Shown: piece by piece, positions 45,160 through 56,895 of the stretch
Layout of the letters: every line of letters begins with the position of its first letter
Position numbering within the stretch: position 1 is the stretch's first letter
NCBI GenBank assembly: GCA_039621445.1
Contig: CP154954.1
Coordinates: 77,324,073-77,388,072, forward strand
DNA length: 64,000 nucleotides
Direction: 5' to 3'
Origin: Euglena gracilis
Lineage: Eukaryota; Euglenida; Euglenophyceae; Euglenales
The notes under the pieces: generated by a model
Told to the model about the DNA's origin: nothing
Database searches by the model: none
The model's input: only the letters and a program-made list of their open reading frames with translations
Translations under genes and position numbers: made by a program

Positions 45160-45734
45160 GTGATGCCGTACTCCGCCCGGGGACACTTTTTGGGGGTCGG
45201 GTCTGGGGACGGAGGGGGTCCGAAAGCCTGCCGCTTGTTTCCAAAGTTGCAGTGGGCCGCCCCCACTGGGGGAGTTTTGGTCACCTGTGGCTCCATGAGA
45301 ATGTGAGATAATGTGGTTCTTTAAATGACTTTAGCAAAGAAAAATCGGCCGGGTTGGAAAATTTCTTTCAAGGGGGTTCGGCCGATTTTGGGTGGCTTTT
45401 GAGTGGGTGGTAGGGTCGACTCCCCAGACTGTGTGCAGGGGGAGGAAATGCGCTGCGCATTTTTGCGCATTTTTTTTACGCATTTTTGCGCATTTTTGCG
45501 CATTTTTTTGCACATTTTTTTGCGCATTTTTGCGCATTTTTGCACATTTTTTTGCGCATTTTTTTGTGCATTTTTTGCGCATTTTTCTCCGAGGGTCGCC
45601 CAGCGCATTCCCCTCCCTGCTGTGTGTCGGTTTTCAAAAAAATAAAGGGAATGGGTGCATTTGCGCCTGGGGAAAAGGCTCTCCAAATAATGCGCGATCA
45701 TATGGGACCCCTCCCCTCAAATGATGGCCCCGAG

Positions 45735-45942
45735 CATACAATTTTTTACCGACCCCCCGGAGGGGGGGGGTCACTCCACTTTTTTAAAAACCAGTCAGTC
45801 GCTCATTTTCAAAAAACCAGCCAGTCACCCCCCCCCCCCCAGGGGGGCCAGGGGTTTGGGCCCAAAAGAAGTCAGTCACTCTGAAAAAACCAGGCAGCCA
45901 CCTTTGGGGGGGGGGGTCGGCCAATGCTTGAGCAATTGCCTG
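45735..45942. mobile_element. 208-bp TIR element
   Basis: The ends CATACAATTTTTTACCGACC and, in reverse, CAGGCAATTGCTCAAG, with a perfect 8-bp duplication GCCCCGAG (10 bp TGGCCCCGAG at 45725-45734 and 45941-45950). The interior repeats CAGTCA motifs found in the 6.2-kb element. Confidence 0.88.
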
Positions 45943-46011
45943 GCCCCGAGGTTTTCACCCAAAACCTGAATAACAGCCCCCTCCCATTCCGTTTGGAATG
46001 TGGCGCTGCAG

Positions 46012-46201
46012 AGGCCGGCGTGGGCCCCCCGGGACAAACGGCCTCCGGCGCCGACCTGAGGGAGAAGGTGCAGTGCACCCGCCCGACGGACATCAAGCTG
46101 ACCCTGGGCTGGGTGGCGGTGCAGTGCCGCAACCCGAAGCAGGTCGAGGAGAACGTCCCCGTGGACACCGTCCTTTGCGAGGAGGAGAGGCCAGGCCGCC
46201 T
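46012..46201 (+). CDS. gene B exon, end of the dynamin G domain
   Basis: After GGCGCTGCAG the frame reads SGADLREKVQCTRPTDIKLT then LGWVAVQCRNPKQVEENV. This is the dynamin segment following G4, where the G5-like strand G-W-V-A-V-x-x-R/C-N precedes the G-domain-to-bundle transition. It closes at EEER against the CAGGCCGCC terminus, and the next exon resumes LFQTHEALRG. Confidence 0.87.
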
Positions 46202-47121
46202 GCACTGTCGTTGATTTTAGGGAAAAAAGGGAGGAGTGTCTAATCCTCGGATTGTTTCTCGGGCGGGGTGGTGGAGAATATTAGACTGGCTGCCTCCGGC
46301 CCAAAATTCCTTAAAGGGACTTTTCGGATTTTTATTATTATTAAAACCAGGAGTCAGGTTTCTAAATTTCATTTTTCCTCCGGAAGCAAATCTGACATAC
46401 AATTTAACCGTCTCTTCAAGTCAATCCCTCTTCCCCTCACAGTGGCCAACTGGCCAGAATATTCTTATATTCTTTTTAGGCTGGGAGCAAGCGTCGCTTG
46501 AGTCAAAGTCCCATCCCTGGGGAGTCCAGGCAGCAGCCTTTTTCCATCCTGACGAGTTTCAATCGCATTCCTCCTTCTGTTGTTGACATGGCTGGTCCAT
46601 GACCCCCCCCCCCGTCAACCGCACCCTTCCCGCCCTCAAAAATGCCATTTTCTTCATGACAGAGTGCACACATTACATGACACACTGTGAAGTGTGTCAT
46701 GTAATGTGTGCACTACCGCTCTTTCCCCGTATTTTGGTGTGTCAAGGACAAGAGGAGGGGGAATGTATTTTTCCGCCCGAAATGATGCTGGCTGGTGATA
46801 AATTTTCTGCTTTGGGGGTGCAACAATGGGCCAAAAGAAGGTAAAATGGGTTGGATTCTGGCTGGCCAGGGCAAATTTCGGGTCAGACGGCTTTTTTTTG
46901 TATAACTGGCAGCTTTTTGAGCATTTTTGCAGTTTCAATTTTTTTCTTCCAACCTGGTTCGAACCTCGGGCTTCAAAATTAACCTCCCGAAGTGGGGCTC
47001 CCAGACCCCCAACCCCACAGGGGGGTGAGGACCCCCCCCCTGGGTGGTTGGGGGAGATCCCCCGATCCCGGTATTAGGAAATCAAGTCCCTGCCCCCTCC
47101 CCCGGTCCATCCGCCGGTCTG
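46202..47121. mobile_element. TIR-type intervening sequence
   Basis: The left end CAGGCCGCCTGCACTG and the right end in reverse CAGACCGGCGGATGG match partially. Flanks GGAGAGGC / CCGTCGGC share only the last three bases. Exact removal yields EEERLFQTHEALRG, the expected dynamin sequence. The element contains the 52-bp hairpin at 46663-46714. Confidence 0.65.
46663..46714. repeat. perfect hairpin, 24-bp arms, 4-base loop
   Basis: The arm begins AGTGCACACATTACATGACA and ends CACT at the loop GTGA; the other arm is its exact reverse complement. No mismatch is present. Confidence 0.97.
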
Positions 47122-47129
47122 CCGTCGGC

Positions 47130-47177
47130 TGTTCCAGACCCACGAGGCACTGCGGGGCCTCCCGCGGCAGTACTGGA
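47130..47177 (+). CDS. gene B exon, dynamin hinge
   Basis: The frame reads LFQTHEALRGLPRQYWR when joined to its neighbours, matching the family pattern F-F-x-T-H-x-A-L-R-x-L-P-x-x-Y-W-G. At only 48 bp it is bounded on both sides by TIR-type sequences rather than by a conventional intron pair (a CTGTTCCAG acceptor exists within it but would remove LFQ). Confidence 0.85.
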
Positions 47178-48641
47178 CAGGCCATTGCTGAAGGGTTCAC
47201 GGTATCCCGGGGGGGGGGGGGGGGGCTAGGCTGTAGCTGGTCCAAATTTGGCTACCTCAACAACCGGGCATGTCCAACGACCCCCGATCAGATGCGATCT
47301 TGTTGAATGCGATGTTGGTTCAACAATTGTGGGAAGAATTGTCATATTTAATTTCGTTTTTTTAAATTTGATTTTTTGCTTATTATTTTCCTTTTTTTGC
47401 ATTTCCGTGTTTCAGAGATGCTTTTTTTTTGTATTTTGTTTTGACGATTACCATAAATTGGTAGAAAAATGCCCAAAAATGGCATGAAAAAGGCCAACAA
47501 CTCCAATAAGTGGGTCCAAATCACCCAGAATGACTAAAATTGGTGAAAGTTGGCGAGATGGCGACAAACGGCAAAAAGTTGTTGAAGATTGGCCAAAAAA
47601 AGGTCAAAAATGCTCAAAATAGCTAAAAGTGGCCAAAAGTGGCCAAAAGTGGCCAAAAAAGCCAAAGTGGCCAAAAATGTTACAAATGGCCAAGAAAGCA
47701 CCCCAAAATGAAATTCCGATATATTCCCCTCTGTGGCCAGTTTTTCGCCGACTTGGGGTTCACCTCCTTGTCTAACGACCAACCCCTTGGTCGGAGACCA
47801 AGCACCTATGGCTAAAATGGCCTAAAATGGCCTTCAATGGCCTCCTGAAATGGCTTGAAACACCTTAAATGGCCTGCAATGGAAAAAATTCTGTTGCATA
47901 ATATTTTTTTCTGTGAGCAACGGAAGTCATTTGATTTGGGTGATAACTTGCAGTGTCTTTTGTGCCTGTGGGCAGCAAATGACGGATTTGATGGACGATG
48001 GTGGAGGAGCACAACCCCACAACCCCCATTTCTGACCCTGATAATAATTATGGCCCAAATGCACAACCCCCACCCACATCAGTCACCCCCTCCCAGCCCA
48101 CAAACCAGCCCCTCTGACAAACAAATGAACAAAACACATTAACGCCCACTTGTGACTTGTGTAAAGATAATTGCCTGTGATGCCCAATTTCGTCCAATGC
48201 ATTTTTTTCTGGTCATGTACAATGCAACCAAGCAGAAAGGCCTAAATGGATTAAAATGGCCCAAAGCATGCGGAAGAAGTTTGTTGTCAAGAGCATGATA
48301 TTTCTACCATACCAAAAAAGACAAAATAATTTGCCATTTGCACCATTCAAGTTATTTGACAGTGCTTAACGTCTTCAGGAGGTCAAAAATTCATTTCAGT
48401 GGCAATAACATTTTACGCATCATAAAAATGTTCGCCGCAAAATTATCTCATTTTAGAAAGAACCTGAAACTGAGGCACCTGCAACTACACTTTAAAACTG
48501 AAGAATGAAAATGACTGCAATTTCTGCACATTTTCATATCTCTTTCAGCAGGTTAAATTTTCACATTCGGAGCAACTCTCCCACGGTTTTTCAATTTTTT
48601 TTAATTTTTGTGTTGGGAAAACACATGGTTTGGTATCAGTG

Positions 48642-48706
48642 CCATTGGATTTCCTCAAAAAAGAGTGGATGCATAGCATCCACTCTTTTTTGAGGAAATC
48701 CAATGG
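48642..48706. repeat. perfect hairpin, 31-bp arms, 3-base loop
   Basis: The arm begins CCATTGGATTTCCTC and ends GAGTGGATGC. The loop is ATA; the second arm is an exact reverse complement. A second small hairpin, GGTGGATGC-TCT-GCATCCACC, overlaps its right end. Confidence 0.97.
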
Positions 48707-48848
48707 TGGATGCTCTGCATCCACCATTTTTTTTTTCAATGGAATTCTTTCCTGCGGTAAATTCCCTCTTTTCTGAATTCCTCCATTGTGAATAAAGATT
48801 TGTTGAGCTCCCTGTATTTTGATCCAGTGCTCATAAATTCTTATTACC

Positions 48849-49273
48849 AAATGCAGTCTGGACAAAAATCACGGGATGGGAAATTATGGGAAACCGCCCT
48901 GGTTTTCCCATAATTTTTCCCATAATTTTTGTCCACTGTACCTGTCCTGCGCCCTTTGGGAGACACTCTCAAGAGTGGTCAAATTTCACAACAAAAGTTG
49001 GGGTGCTATAAAATTGACAATTATTTGGGGAGTTTTTATTATGTAATGAGTAATCACAACAAAGACCAGCAGAAGTCCATTTTGACCATTTTTAAGAATT
49101 TGTGTTGTCTTTTTTGCCGAAAATATTCATTACACCTGGAAAAAACTTGCCGTCATTTCCCTGAACCTTTGAATTTTCCCATAATTCAAAATCAAAAATT
49201 TCCCATGGTTTTTTTCCCGTAATACTTTTCCCCGTGGTTTTTGTCTCCCATAAATTTTTGTCCACGCTGTAAG
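48849..49273. mobile_element. mariner-like MITE cluster
   Basis: The left end CAGTCTGGACAAAAAT and the right end in reverse CAGCGTGGACAAAAAT resemble Tc1/mariner termini (C-A-G-T-x-x-x-G-G-A-C-A-A-A-A). An internal end, TTTTTGTCCACTG at about 48929-48941, suggests a shorter 92-bp copy nested at the left. No transposase is seen. Confidence 0.7.
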
Positions 49274-49529
49274 TGATGATCTGCACACGTTATGATAAAG
49301 TTTTGGTGACAAAAAAAGACCCAGAATTATGCTTTTCATAACCCCCACCTACAGGTTAAAATGGCCCAAAATGGCCTTAAATGGCCTAAAATGGGCAAAA
49401 CGTTGGGCTTGATTAGGGTGCTGGGCGGAGATGAGCATTGGCTCTGTGGCATTTTTAGCGACCCCACCCCGCTCAGAGACGAACATTAGTCTGCTGGCAG
49501 TCGTTGGACAAGGGGGGGGGAGGTAGTGG

Positions 49530-49770
49530 AAGTGCATGTGTGTGTGTGCTTATGTGTGTACATGCGTGAATAAGTGAAGAAGTGAAATTTCTGTGTGCGG
49601 ATGTGAGTGTGTGCTGTGTTGTGTGTTGTGTGTGTGTGTTGTGTGCGTTTGTGTGTGTGTGTGTCTGTGTGTGTGTCTGTGTGTGTGTGTCTGTGTGTGT
49701 GTGTCTGTGTGTGTGTGTCTGTGTGTATGTCTGTGTGTGTCTCTCTCTGTGTGTGTGTGTGTGTGTGCAA
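49530..49770. repeat. GTGTGTCT microsatellite
   Basis: Long GTGTGTGTCTGTGTGT array. Cys/Val repeat frames here are artefacts. Confidence 0.97.
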
Positions 49771-50154
49771 CCCCCCCCCCCAAAGGAACTCCCCGTGGAC
49801 CACTGGGGTGTCCGCTGGGTCCGTCAGCGGGCCAGCAGGTGGAAAACATTTTTCCAGTGAATGCGCGAAGTGCCGAAAGTTTCTTTCTGGGCCCCCGAAG
49901 CTTGCCAGAAGCGCCCATTTGCGGCCCTTTTTGGTCTTTTTTTTTAGGAACAAAACCAGCCAAAAAATACATTAAAGACCTCATTTCCACCTCGGCGTGC
50001 AGCGCTGGAGAAGCATTTTATATCCAGTCAAGGGACCCCTGGACCCCCTGGAGGAGGGGGGGTCCAGCTGGTCCATTTTTTCCAGCGTCTGGCGAAATTG
50101 GCCAGCCACTGGACCTCCCCTCCCGGGGTCCTTAGGCAGTGGCCTGGGACCGGG

Positions 50155-50278
50155 GGATGCCCACGCTGGTGGACCGCATCGTCGCTGTGCAGTCGGCGCG
50201 GGTCGCCACGTTCATCCCGCAGTGCAGGGACCTGCTCGTGGTGCGCATCGCCGAGGTGAAGCGGAGGCTCGGGCCGGG
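50155..50278 (+). CDS. gene B exon, start of the dynamin stalk
   Basis: The frame reads MPTLVDRIVAVQSARVATFI then PQCRDLLVVRIAEVKRRLG, matching the helix following Y-W-G in dynamins (L-x-x-R-L-x-x-x-L-x-x-x-I-x-x-x-L-P) that starts the bundle and stalk. The donor is GGCCGGG|GTGCTG. The left border is the CCTG terminus plus the octamer GGACCGGG. Confidence 0.87.
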
Positions 50279-50723
50279 GTGCTGCCCGGCTTCGGAGGGG
50301 GGGGGGTGGTTCTTTTGTGTGGATCGAACGTGGGGAGTGGATTGACCGAGAGGCAGCCATGCCCCCCCCCCCCCCGGAGTGGTCCGGCGCAGAAGACGCC
50401 GGGCCTGAAAATGGCCAATTTAAGGGGACACTTGGCTGGGCGTGTGCTATTCATGCTGGGGGGCTGCCTGCCCATAGCAGGCACCCCTGCCCCAAGGGGG
50501 TCGGCTTTTGGGTCCTGGGCCTGGCACCCCACTTTGGTTTGGTCGGTGGAAGCCTGAATCAGGCTTCCCACCCAGAAAAAAACAGTCGTCCTGTGTCAAT
50601 GCACTCCTTGGGGCAGGATACGAGCCCCTTTGTTTGACGGTGGCATTTTAAATTTGCGGCAATGGCCACCGAGACCACTCTAAATGCATTTTTTTTTGCC
50701 GCAAAACGGGAAATCCCCGGCAG

Positions 50724-51148
50724 CAGACTATTGCTTCAGGGTTTGCAGTACCCCCCCCCCCCCTTGGGGGAACTGGACTGCAGCTAGTCCAAATTTGGCC
50801 AGCGGAAATCCCAGCACACCCCCCTGGTAGGTCTGTCAGCAGGGCTAGCTGATGGAATTCTTTTCCAGTGACAGGCGCAAAGCGCCAAAGTTTTTTTTTT
50901 GGGACTCCAAAACTCGCCAATAGTAATGCCCATTTTGGCCATTTTTTGGTTTTTTTTGGAACAAAATCAGCCAAAAATGCAATGAAAATGTCATTTTCAC
51001 CTCGGCGCGCAGCGCCCGAGGAATTTTTTTTTTCCCAATTGGAGAGACCAATGGACCCCGGGGGGGGGGGGTCTAGCAAGTCCATTTTTTCCAGCGTCTA
51101 GCAGAATGTTTAGCTAGTGGACCCCCGGGGTCTTTAACCAATAGCCTG
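50724..51148. mobile_element. TIR element
   Basis: The left CAGACTATTGCTTCAGGG and the right in reverse CAGGCTATTGGTTAAAG. Flanks CCCGGCAG (50716-50723) / CCCAGCAG (51149-51156) agree at 7 of 8. It shares GGACTGCAGCTAGTCCAAAT with the 19.4-kb and 40.9-kb elements. Confidence 0.85.
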
Positions 51149-51156
51149 CCCAGCAG

Positions 51157-53296
51157 TTCTCGCTTTGCACGAAATTGTTGCCTCCCTTCGTGCTGCACGA
51201 TTTGCTGCCAGACAGTAACCTAGTGAGTAGTAACGTTGCGCCTCCTGCTCAACTCCCCAACAATTCCATTGGTTTTATTTCCTTTCAGTGCCTGTCATAT
51301 GCCAGCATGGTGGGTGCAACTGCACCCCCCCCCCCCCAATTTATGATTCCCCACTTTTAACCCCCCTTCGCACCGACCAATCAAATCTTGACTTATACAC
51401 CCCCGGGTGAGGAAAATGAAAGCCGCCAGGGTTTATTTTTTCGGCCGCAAACCATCCAGAAACTGTTTTTTTTTTGCACTTTTTTGAGACCGACCATCGT
51501 TAAAATTGCATTTTTACCCCCCCCCCCCCTGTGTCCAACGACCCCCTATGTCCAATGACCCCCCCCGTAAGAGGACACCTTTTCGGAGGTTTGACCAAAT
51601 TTTTGGTCCCGGCGTGAAGCGCCGGGACGAAAAATTTTGCCCAAAAATTGGCCAAAAATTTGGCCAAAGTGCCATTTTTGACACTTTTTGGACAAAAATT
51701 TGTCAAAATTGCCCAAAATTTTTGGCGCGAAGCGCCGGAAGGGAAAATTTGGGCATTTTTGGGTGGGTAGGGACCACCAACTGACCCCATGTCCAACGAC
51801 CACCCCCCCCCGGTCAGAGGACAGAGGTTACCGGTCGTTGGACATAGGGGGGGGGTACCAAATTTGCCGAAAATTGCCAATTTGGGGGAGGTTTCGCGGT
51901 CATTTTGGGGGGTCGGATTTTCAACAACAATTCCTTGACTCGTAATCCCCCCCACTCGTAAACCCTCCCTTCGGCTGACTGACCAACCAAACCAGATCCT
52001 GCAAACCCCGGGAGGTTTTTAAGTGGGAGGGTTAATCAGTTAAATCGATCCACAATGCAGAACCCTTTGACCAACAGTTGCCACCTGTGTTCCGGAAACA
52101 CGCTTTGTCTTTCCCCCCTTTGGCATGTTGCCCTCATCAACCATTGCCGCACGTCGGTATTGACTGGAGAAAGAGAAAGCTGTTCTGTTTATGATCTGGG
52201 GTTTTCATGCTTGAGATTTTTTCCCCAACAGGCATCTGCAGGGGGCAGTGCATGTATTAATGTATTATTTAATATTAAACATTAAGTAAAAGTGATTGAG
52301 GTTACCTCCTCTCCTTGTCCAACGACCATCCCCTCGGTCAGTAGCGATCTTTTTCCAGGTGATCTTTTTTTCCAGACGTTCGCATTCTTACCTCCAGCGA
52401 TTTTCAAAAATCTCCACCAGTATCCCATCTGCAGTTCATTTCATTCATTCTTTTTTTTGCCTAGTTTCCTGCAAATCAGCAACTCCTAGCCTTTTTTTTG
52501 GCCTTTTTTTGGACCATTTTTGGCCACTTTTGGCCACTCTGGGCTGCATTTGGCAATTTAAACCATTTTTGGCTGTTTGAATGCATTTTTGCTTCATTTA
52601 TGCCAATTTTTTAGGTTGCTTCTGGCTATTTTTGCACATTTGTGGCCATTTTAGGCCACCTTTGACTGCGTTTATCCACGTTTTGCCCCTTTCTGACCAC
52701 GTTTGAGCATCCCCAGAGTATGGACCACACAATTGTCAGGCAATTGCTTCACCTTGGGGCGTTGTGGGAAAATTTTTTTTGACCCAAGCCTTGTCTAACG
52801 ACCACCCCCCCCGGTCAGTAGCGATATTTGGCCAAAATAGCGACCCCCCCCCCCCCCCGGTGAGTAGCGATATTTAGTGCGGTCGTTGGAGGGGGGGGGG
52901 AGGTAAGGAAAGTAAAACACATAATGCGGTATTTGTATATTTTGTTTCCCCCCAATTTTTTTTGGGAATGCGACTGAAAAATTTGGCATTTTTCAGCCAG
53001 GTTTCCCATGCGACCAAAGTTCTTATGTTCGTCGTATTTTTTTTTGTCATTTCTGATTTTTTTTGCTCAAAAGTTGGACGTTTGAAGGTCAGACGTTTGC
53101 TTAAAAGCAGCGTAATTATGCTTTTTTTGCAGAATTTTAGTGATCATGTTTTTTTTTGTGGAAAATTTTGGTGCGTGCATCCAAATTGACAGAAATCCAA
53201 GTTGGCTTTTTTCTGCTTTTTTTTCCCGTTTCAATTCTGTGTTTGTTTTCTGACTGCCCATCTTTTTGCATTTGTTGGTCCTCCCCTTGGCCGAAG
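51157..53296. other. intron of gene B
   Basis: Repeats with GTCCAACGACC/CCCCCGGTCAG (51530-51850, 52315, 52790-52880) dominate, along with GGCGCGAAGCGCCGG hairpins. A short segment after CCCAGCAG (51157-51230, FSLCTKLLPPFVLHDLLPDS) is possibly coding, but unsupported. Confidence 0.4.
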
Positions 53297-53362
53297 CGTG
53301 GCATGGATAATGCCCAGCGGCACTTGAGGTTCATCCAGGACGCCCAGCAGCCAGGGTACGAA
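53297..53362 (+). CDS. possible gene B exon, stalk helix
   Basis: A 66-bp phase-0 segment with acceptor TGGCCGAAG and the best donor consensus in the region (GAA|GTGAGT). The peptide RGMDNAQRHLRFIQDAQQPG is helical. Position and strand fit the dynamin stalk, but identity with a specific helix is not established. Confidence 0.55.
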
Positions 53363-54581
53363 GTGAGTGCTGGTTTTGTCCAGGGGGGGGGAGGGTCCGG
53401 GGGGGGAGGGGTAGGACCACCCCTCTCTTGACGACCACCCCCCGGAACCATGAACATTTTTTCCCCTTGATTTGTTGATGCAGCGAAGGAATGCCACATT
53501 TTTTGGTCCACTTTTTTGGAGAAAATGGTGCACGAAATGCCATTTTGGACTCTTTCTTGTGCCCCCCATTTTCCCATCACTTCGTGCCGTTTTTTTTGTG
53601 TGTGTACAATCTGGTTCTGACATAGTGCTCTGCTAGTAGCTTGTGGCGTTCCTTCATGCGGTTGAGGAGACTGCAAGGAGGGTGGAGAACCCAAGACACG
53701 CTTGGGGATGCTCTCTGCCGGTGGGGGTTTCGTCAGGATTGGCGTCCTTTTAATTCCTTTTCCTGCAAGTCGATTGTTGTTCTCCTGCAGATGTTTTCTC
53801 CCCTCTCTTTTTGTTTGTTTGTTTGTTTGTCGTTTTTGTTTGTTTGTTTTTCTGAACCAAGGACTTACCTTTGATTGGAAATTGGGAAGCAGCAGTTTCT
53901 GTAGTGCCAACTTGCGCGTGTGAATTTTGTGCTTTTGTGCTTCTGAGGGGCCATAATGGATCAAGTTTTTGGTCAACCTTTGCTGTAAGTCTGGAAGATG
54001 GCGGATGGAGTCTGATGGTAGGAATTTGTTTGATGGCAGGGAATCAAAATAAGGCCTATTTTTCTACAGCAGTTCCTGAAATATTAACACCAAAAGGAAA
54101 GTTGGCGTCCCGACACAACAAAATATCTTTTTTTTCCTTCATCAAATAATCTGGCCGGATAAAATGCACTTTTTTGTTCCACCAGTGGATGTTGGTGGTT
54201 TGCGTCCCACGCTTCTCTGTCCTCCTGCGTTGGCTGGGCCACACTCGCCCCCCCCCCCAAGTGACAATAAGGGTCTTCTGCAGGAGAGGGGATATGGAAG
54301 CTGCACAATTTGCATTTTTTTTGGCATAATGAGCAATTTGTGAAGAGTGGCAATTTTGCGGGTTTTCTTTTGCATATTTTGCTCTTCCGATTTCGTTCGC
54401 TCCAAGTCCTCTCCAGTGGAAAAGTGTGCAGCCCTGGGGAGCTCCTAAAGGAGCTAAATTTTTACACAACTTGCATATTTTTTTTTGCATTTTTTGCACG
54501 TTTTTGCACTTTTTTGCATTGCATGTTTTGAGGAGCTCTGTTGAATATTTCTCCCCCCGGTCTTTAACGTTTGAACCAAAA

Positions 54582-54722
54582 CCAGATAAACTGGAGGATG
54601 GATTTGTTCATCCCTGCTCCAACATTACACCCAGGGTCTTTGAGATGTGCCGGGAGTTCAAGAACAAGGTCGAAAAGGCGATGCCGTGCTTCACCTCGCA
54701 GGACTATGCAAAGATCGCCATA
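54582..54722 (+). CDS. gene B exon, dynamin stalk
   Basis: After CCAAAACCAG the frame reads LEDGFVHPCSNITPRVFEMC then REFKNKVEKAMPCFTSQDYA, recalling the stalk segment R-V-F-x-x-C-x-E-F-x-x-x-V-x-x-x-x-P-x-F. A later acceptor (ACACCCAG, exon from 54635) is also possible. The donor is GCCATA|GTGCTC. Confidence 0.78.
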
Positions 54723-55390
54723 GTGCTCTCGAGAACAGAGCAATTTTTAACCCAATGGACCTTGCAAACTATGATGGGTGGGTGACATGCTTCAGTTGAC
54801 CAAATTTTGTTGTTTTTTTTTGGGTTATAAGCCCATTTCGGTGAATCCCAATGGAATTCAGGGGGGTCCATGAGGGACGGGATTTTTTTTTTAAGTTAAG
54901 GACCGCCCCTTAAGGACCGCCCCCCCCCCCAGAGCAGCTTTGGACCAAAGGCGCCGGGTGTTTCTTTGACCCATTTTGGGACCCATATGTAGGCACCCAT
55001 AGCTAAAATGGCCTAAAATGGCCTAAAATGGGAAATTTTGGGGCTTGACCATAGGTGGTTGCCAAGGTTGACTGCTTGTTTTTTTTGAAACAAAAAACAT
55101 GTTTTTTTTAAAAAAAACACAACAAAAAAATGTCTTGGGGGGACTGGATTTTTTTTTTTGCTTAAGGACCGCCCTGATGGAATTTGGAGCAAGTGGATGA
55201 AAAGCAACAAAAAAGCAAACCATGGCCTTTTCCATAAGAAGATGATATTGCCTGGAGTTTTGTCCCTCACTACCCTTGTTGACTTCAGTTTCTATTTTCT
55301 CTCCTCCTTCATCACCATCTAAAAAATGCTCTTGTCCCTTTTGCAGAAAGTTTCGTTCATATGGGCTGTTGACCCCCGCCCACCCCCATC

Positions 55391-55498
55391 CAGGGTTCGA
55401 TATAAGGAGGGCGTACGTGGTTTAGGTGGGGGGTGTCCCCCCCACCCCCCCAGGGGGGGGTCCAAACCACCCCCCACCTGTCCTTATATCGAACCCTG
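55391..55498. mobile_element. 108-bp TIR element with perfect 18-bp ends
   Basis: CAGGGTTCGATATAAGGA at the left is exactly mirrored at the right. Flanking octamers CCCCCATC / CCCCCATT agree at 7 of 8. It is the minimal form of the 41263-42014 element. Confidence 0.95.
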
Positions 55499-56880
55499 CC
55501 CCCATTCCCCTTTTCCTCGTGCCAGTGGGTGCCCGCCTCCCGTGTGGGGGATCCGACCACCTGGGCTGTATGGGACACCCCGAAACCCTACGCATGGTGT
55601 GTGGAAGGGAGACCCCACCTTATGGGCTGGCTGGACGCCATGACAGTGTCACATGACAGTGTCAGTAAGGAGGACCCCGACAGATGCTCAAGTGTGGCAG
55701 TTTCTGAAGTGGGTGCCACGGCTGTGGGTGACCCCCGCCCAGAAAGCAGCGATGGCAACCACACCTGAAGTGCAGCACCAACTGGATGCACTTCAACCCA
55801 GCTATATTTGCACTTGACACCAATTTGTTTGCAACTAACCGCAAAAATGTTTGCATTTCACCCCAATTTGTTTTTATCACAAAAACATCTGCAAACTCTC
55901 CCAAAAACATTTGCCAAGGACGTTTTCGCTGCAGATGGCTGCCTCTTCGACGTCTAATTAAAGGAGCTTTCGATCGACGGGGGATTTGGCAGGCGGCAAA
56001 AGGAGCCGAAGGACATTTTCAACAAAAGTTGGTGGCTAACAAAAAAACTGGCTGGGATGTGGGGTGGGGGCCCTGGTACCCACCACAGCACCACGCAAAA
56101 AAAATGGTTCATTCAGCACTGGATGCCGCCAAAAGATATTTGACCAATAAAGTTGCCTGGATTTATAGAAAGCCCGGCAGGGGGGGGGTCGAACCCCACC
56201 ACATGTGTCGGGGATTTTCATAGAGCCCTGCCTGCCCCCCCCCCCCCGGCCTTCCAGTACCCCCCTGATGACAGTTTTCATCCAGAGGAGTTGGCATCCC
56301 CACATCCTGGGCGGAGTGTCTGGGTTGGCAATCAGTCAGCAACGTGGGGCGATTTGCAGGTTTCTTTTCAATCTTGAAGACCCCACGAGGAAGGCACACA
56401 CGTTAGAGGAGCGGGTGTCCCGCCCACCCCCCCCCCCCTGGACCATAGGGGGGAGGTCTGGACCCTCCTTGCCAGGGGGGGGCCGGACCAACCCTGGGGC
56501 TGGGACCCTCCAAAGAAGATCACATTTTTCGTTTCGGTGCTTTGCGTCAGAGACCTTGGGCATCTTTGGCAACTTTTCCCCAAAAGGTGCCCAAAATGGC
56601 CCTTTTTTTGCCAATTTTGGGGGGGGTGATTATTTCCCGCCCCGCCGCTGTTGTGTTTCAGACTCTGAGACCCTTGTTTGCAACCCTCAGGGTTTGGATT
56701 TCTCAATCCCACCTGACAAGCCCCCCCCCCCAAGGTTGTACGGGAATCCCCACAACCCATGGGTGGTTGGGTGGTTGGGTGGGAAGGTCGACCCCACCCC
56801 CATCCTGGTGGGGGGGGTCCGACCCCCCACCAGGCCTTCCCGTGCACCCCCCACGGCAGAAATGGTCCTCTGGCGTATGC
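55499..56880. other. gene B intron, weak coding-like stretches
   Basis: A frame reading VSKEDPDRCSSVAVSEVGAT (about 55660-55720) and another, LIKGAFDRRGIWQAAKGA (about 55950-56005), look protein-like. I could not place them in dynamin or fix their borders. Confidence 0.3.
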
Positions 56881-56895
56881 GGCACAATGGCGGCA

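Larger units (their letters stand above)
47178..50146. mobile_element. 2.97-kb TIR-type intervening sequence with nested insertions
   Basis: The left CAGGCCATTGCTGAAGG and the right in reverse CAGGCCACTGCCTAAGG agree at 14 of 17. Flanks GTACTGGA (47170-47177) / GGACCGGG (50147-50154) agree at 5 of 8. Exact removal gives QYWRMPTLVDRI in frame. Its length is explained by nested material, including a mariner-like MITE (48849-49273), the 48642 hairpin and the GTGTCT microsatellite. Confidence 0.85.

Noticed and set aside
49486-50135. Cys/Val and Thr/His repeat frames on both strands
   Set aside because: Direct translation of a GTGTGTCT microsatellite.
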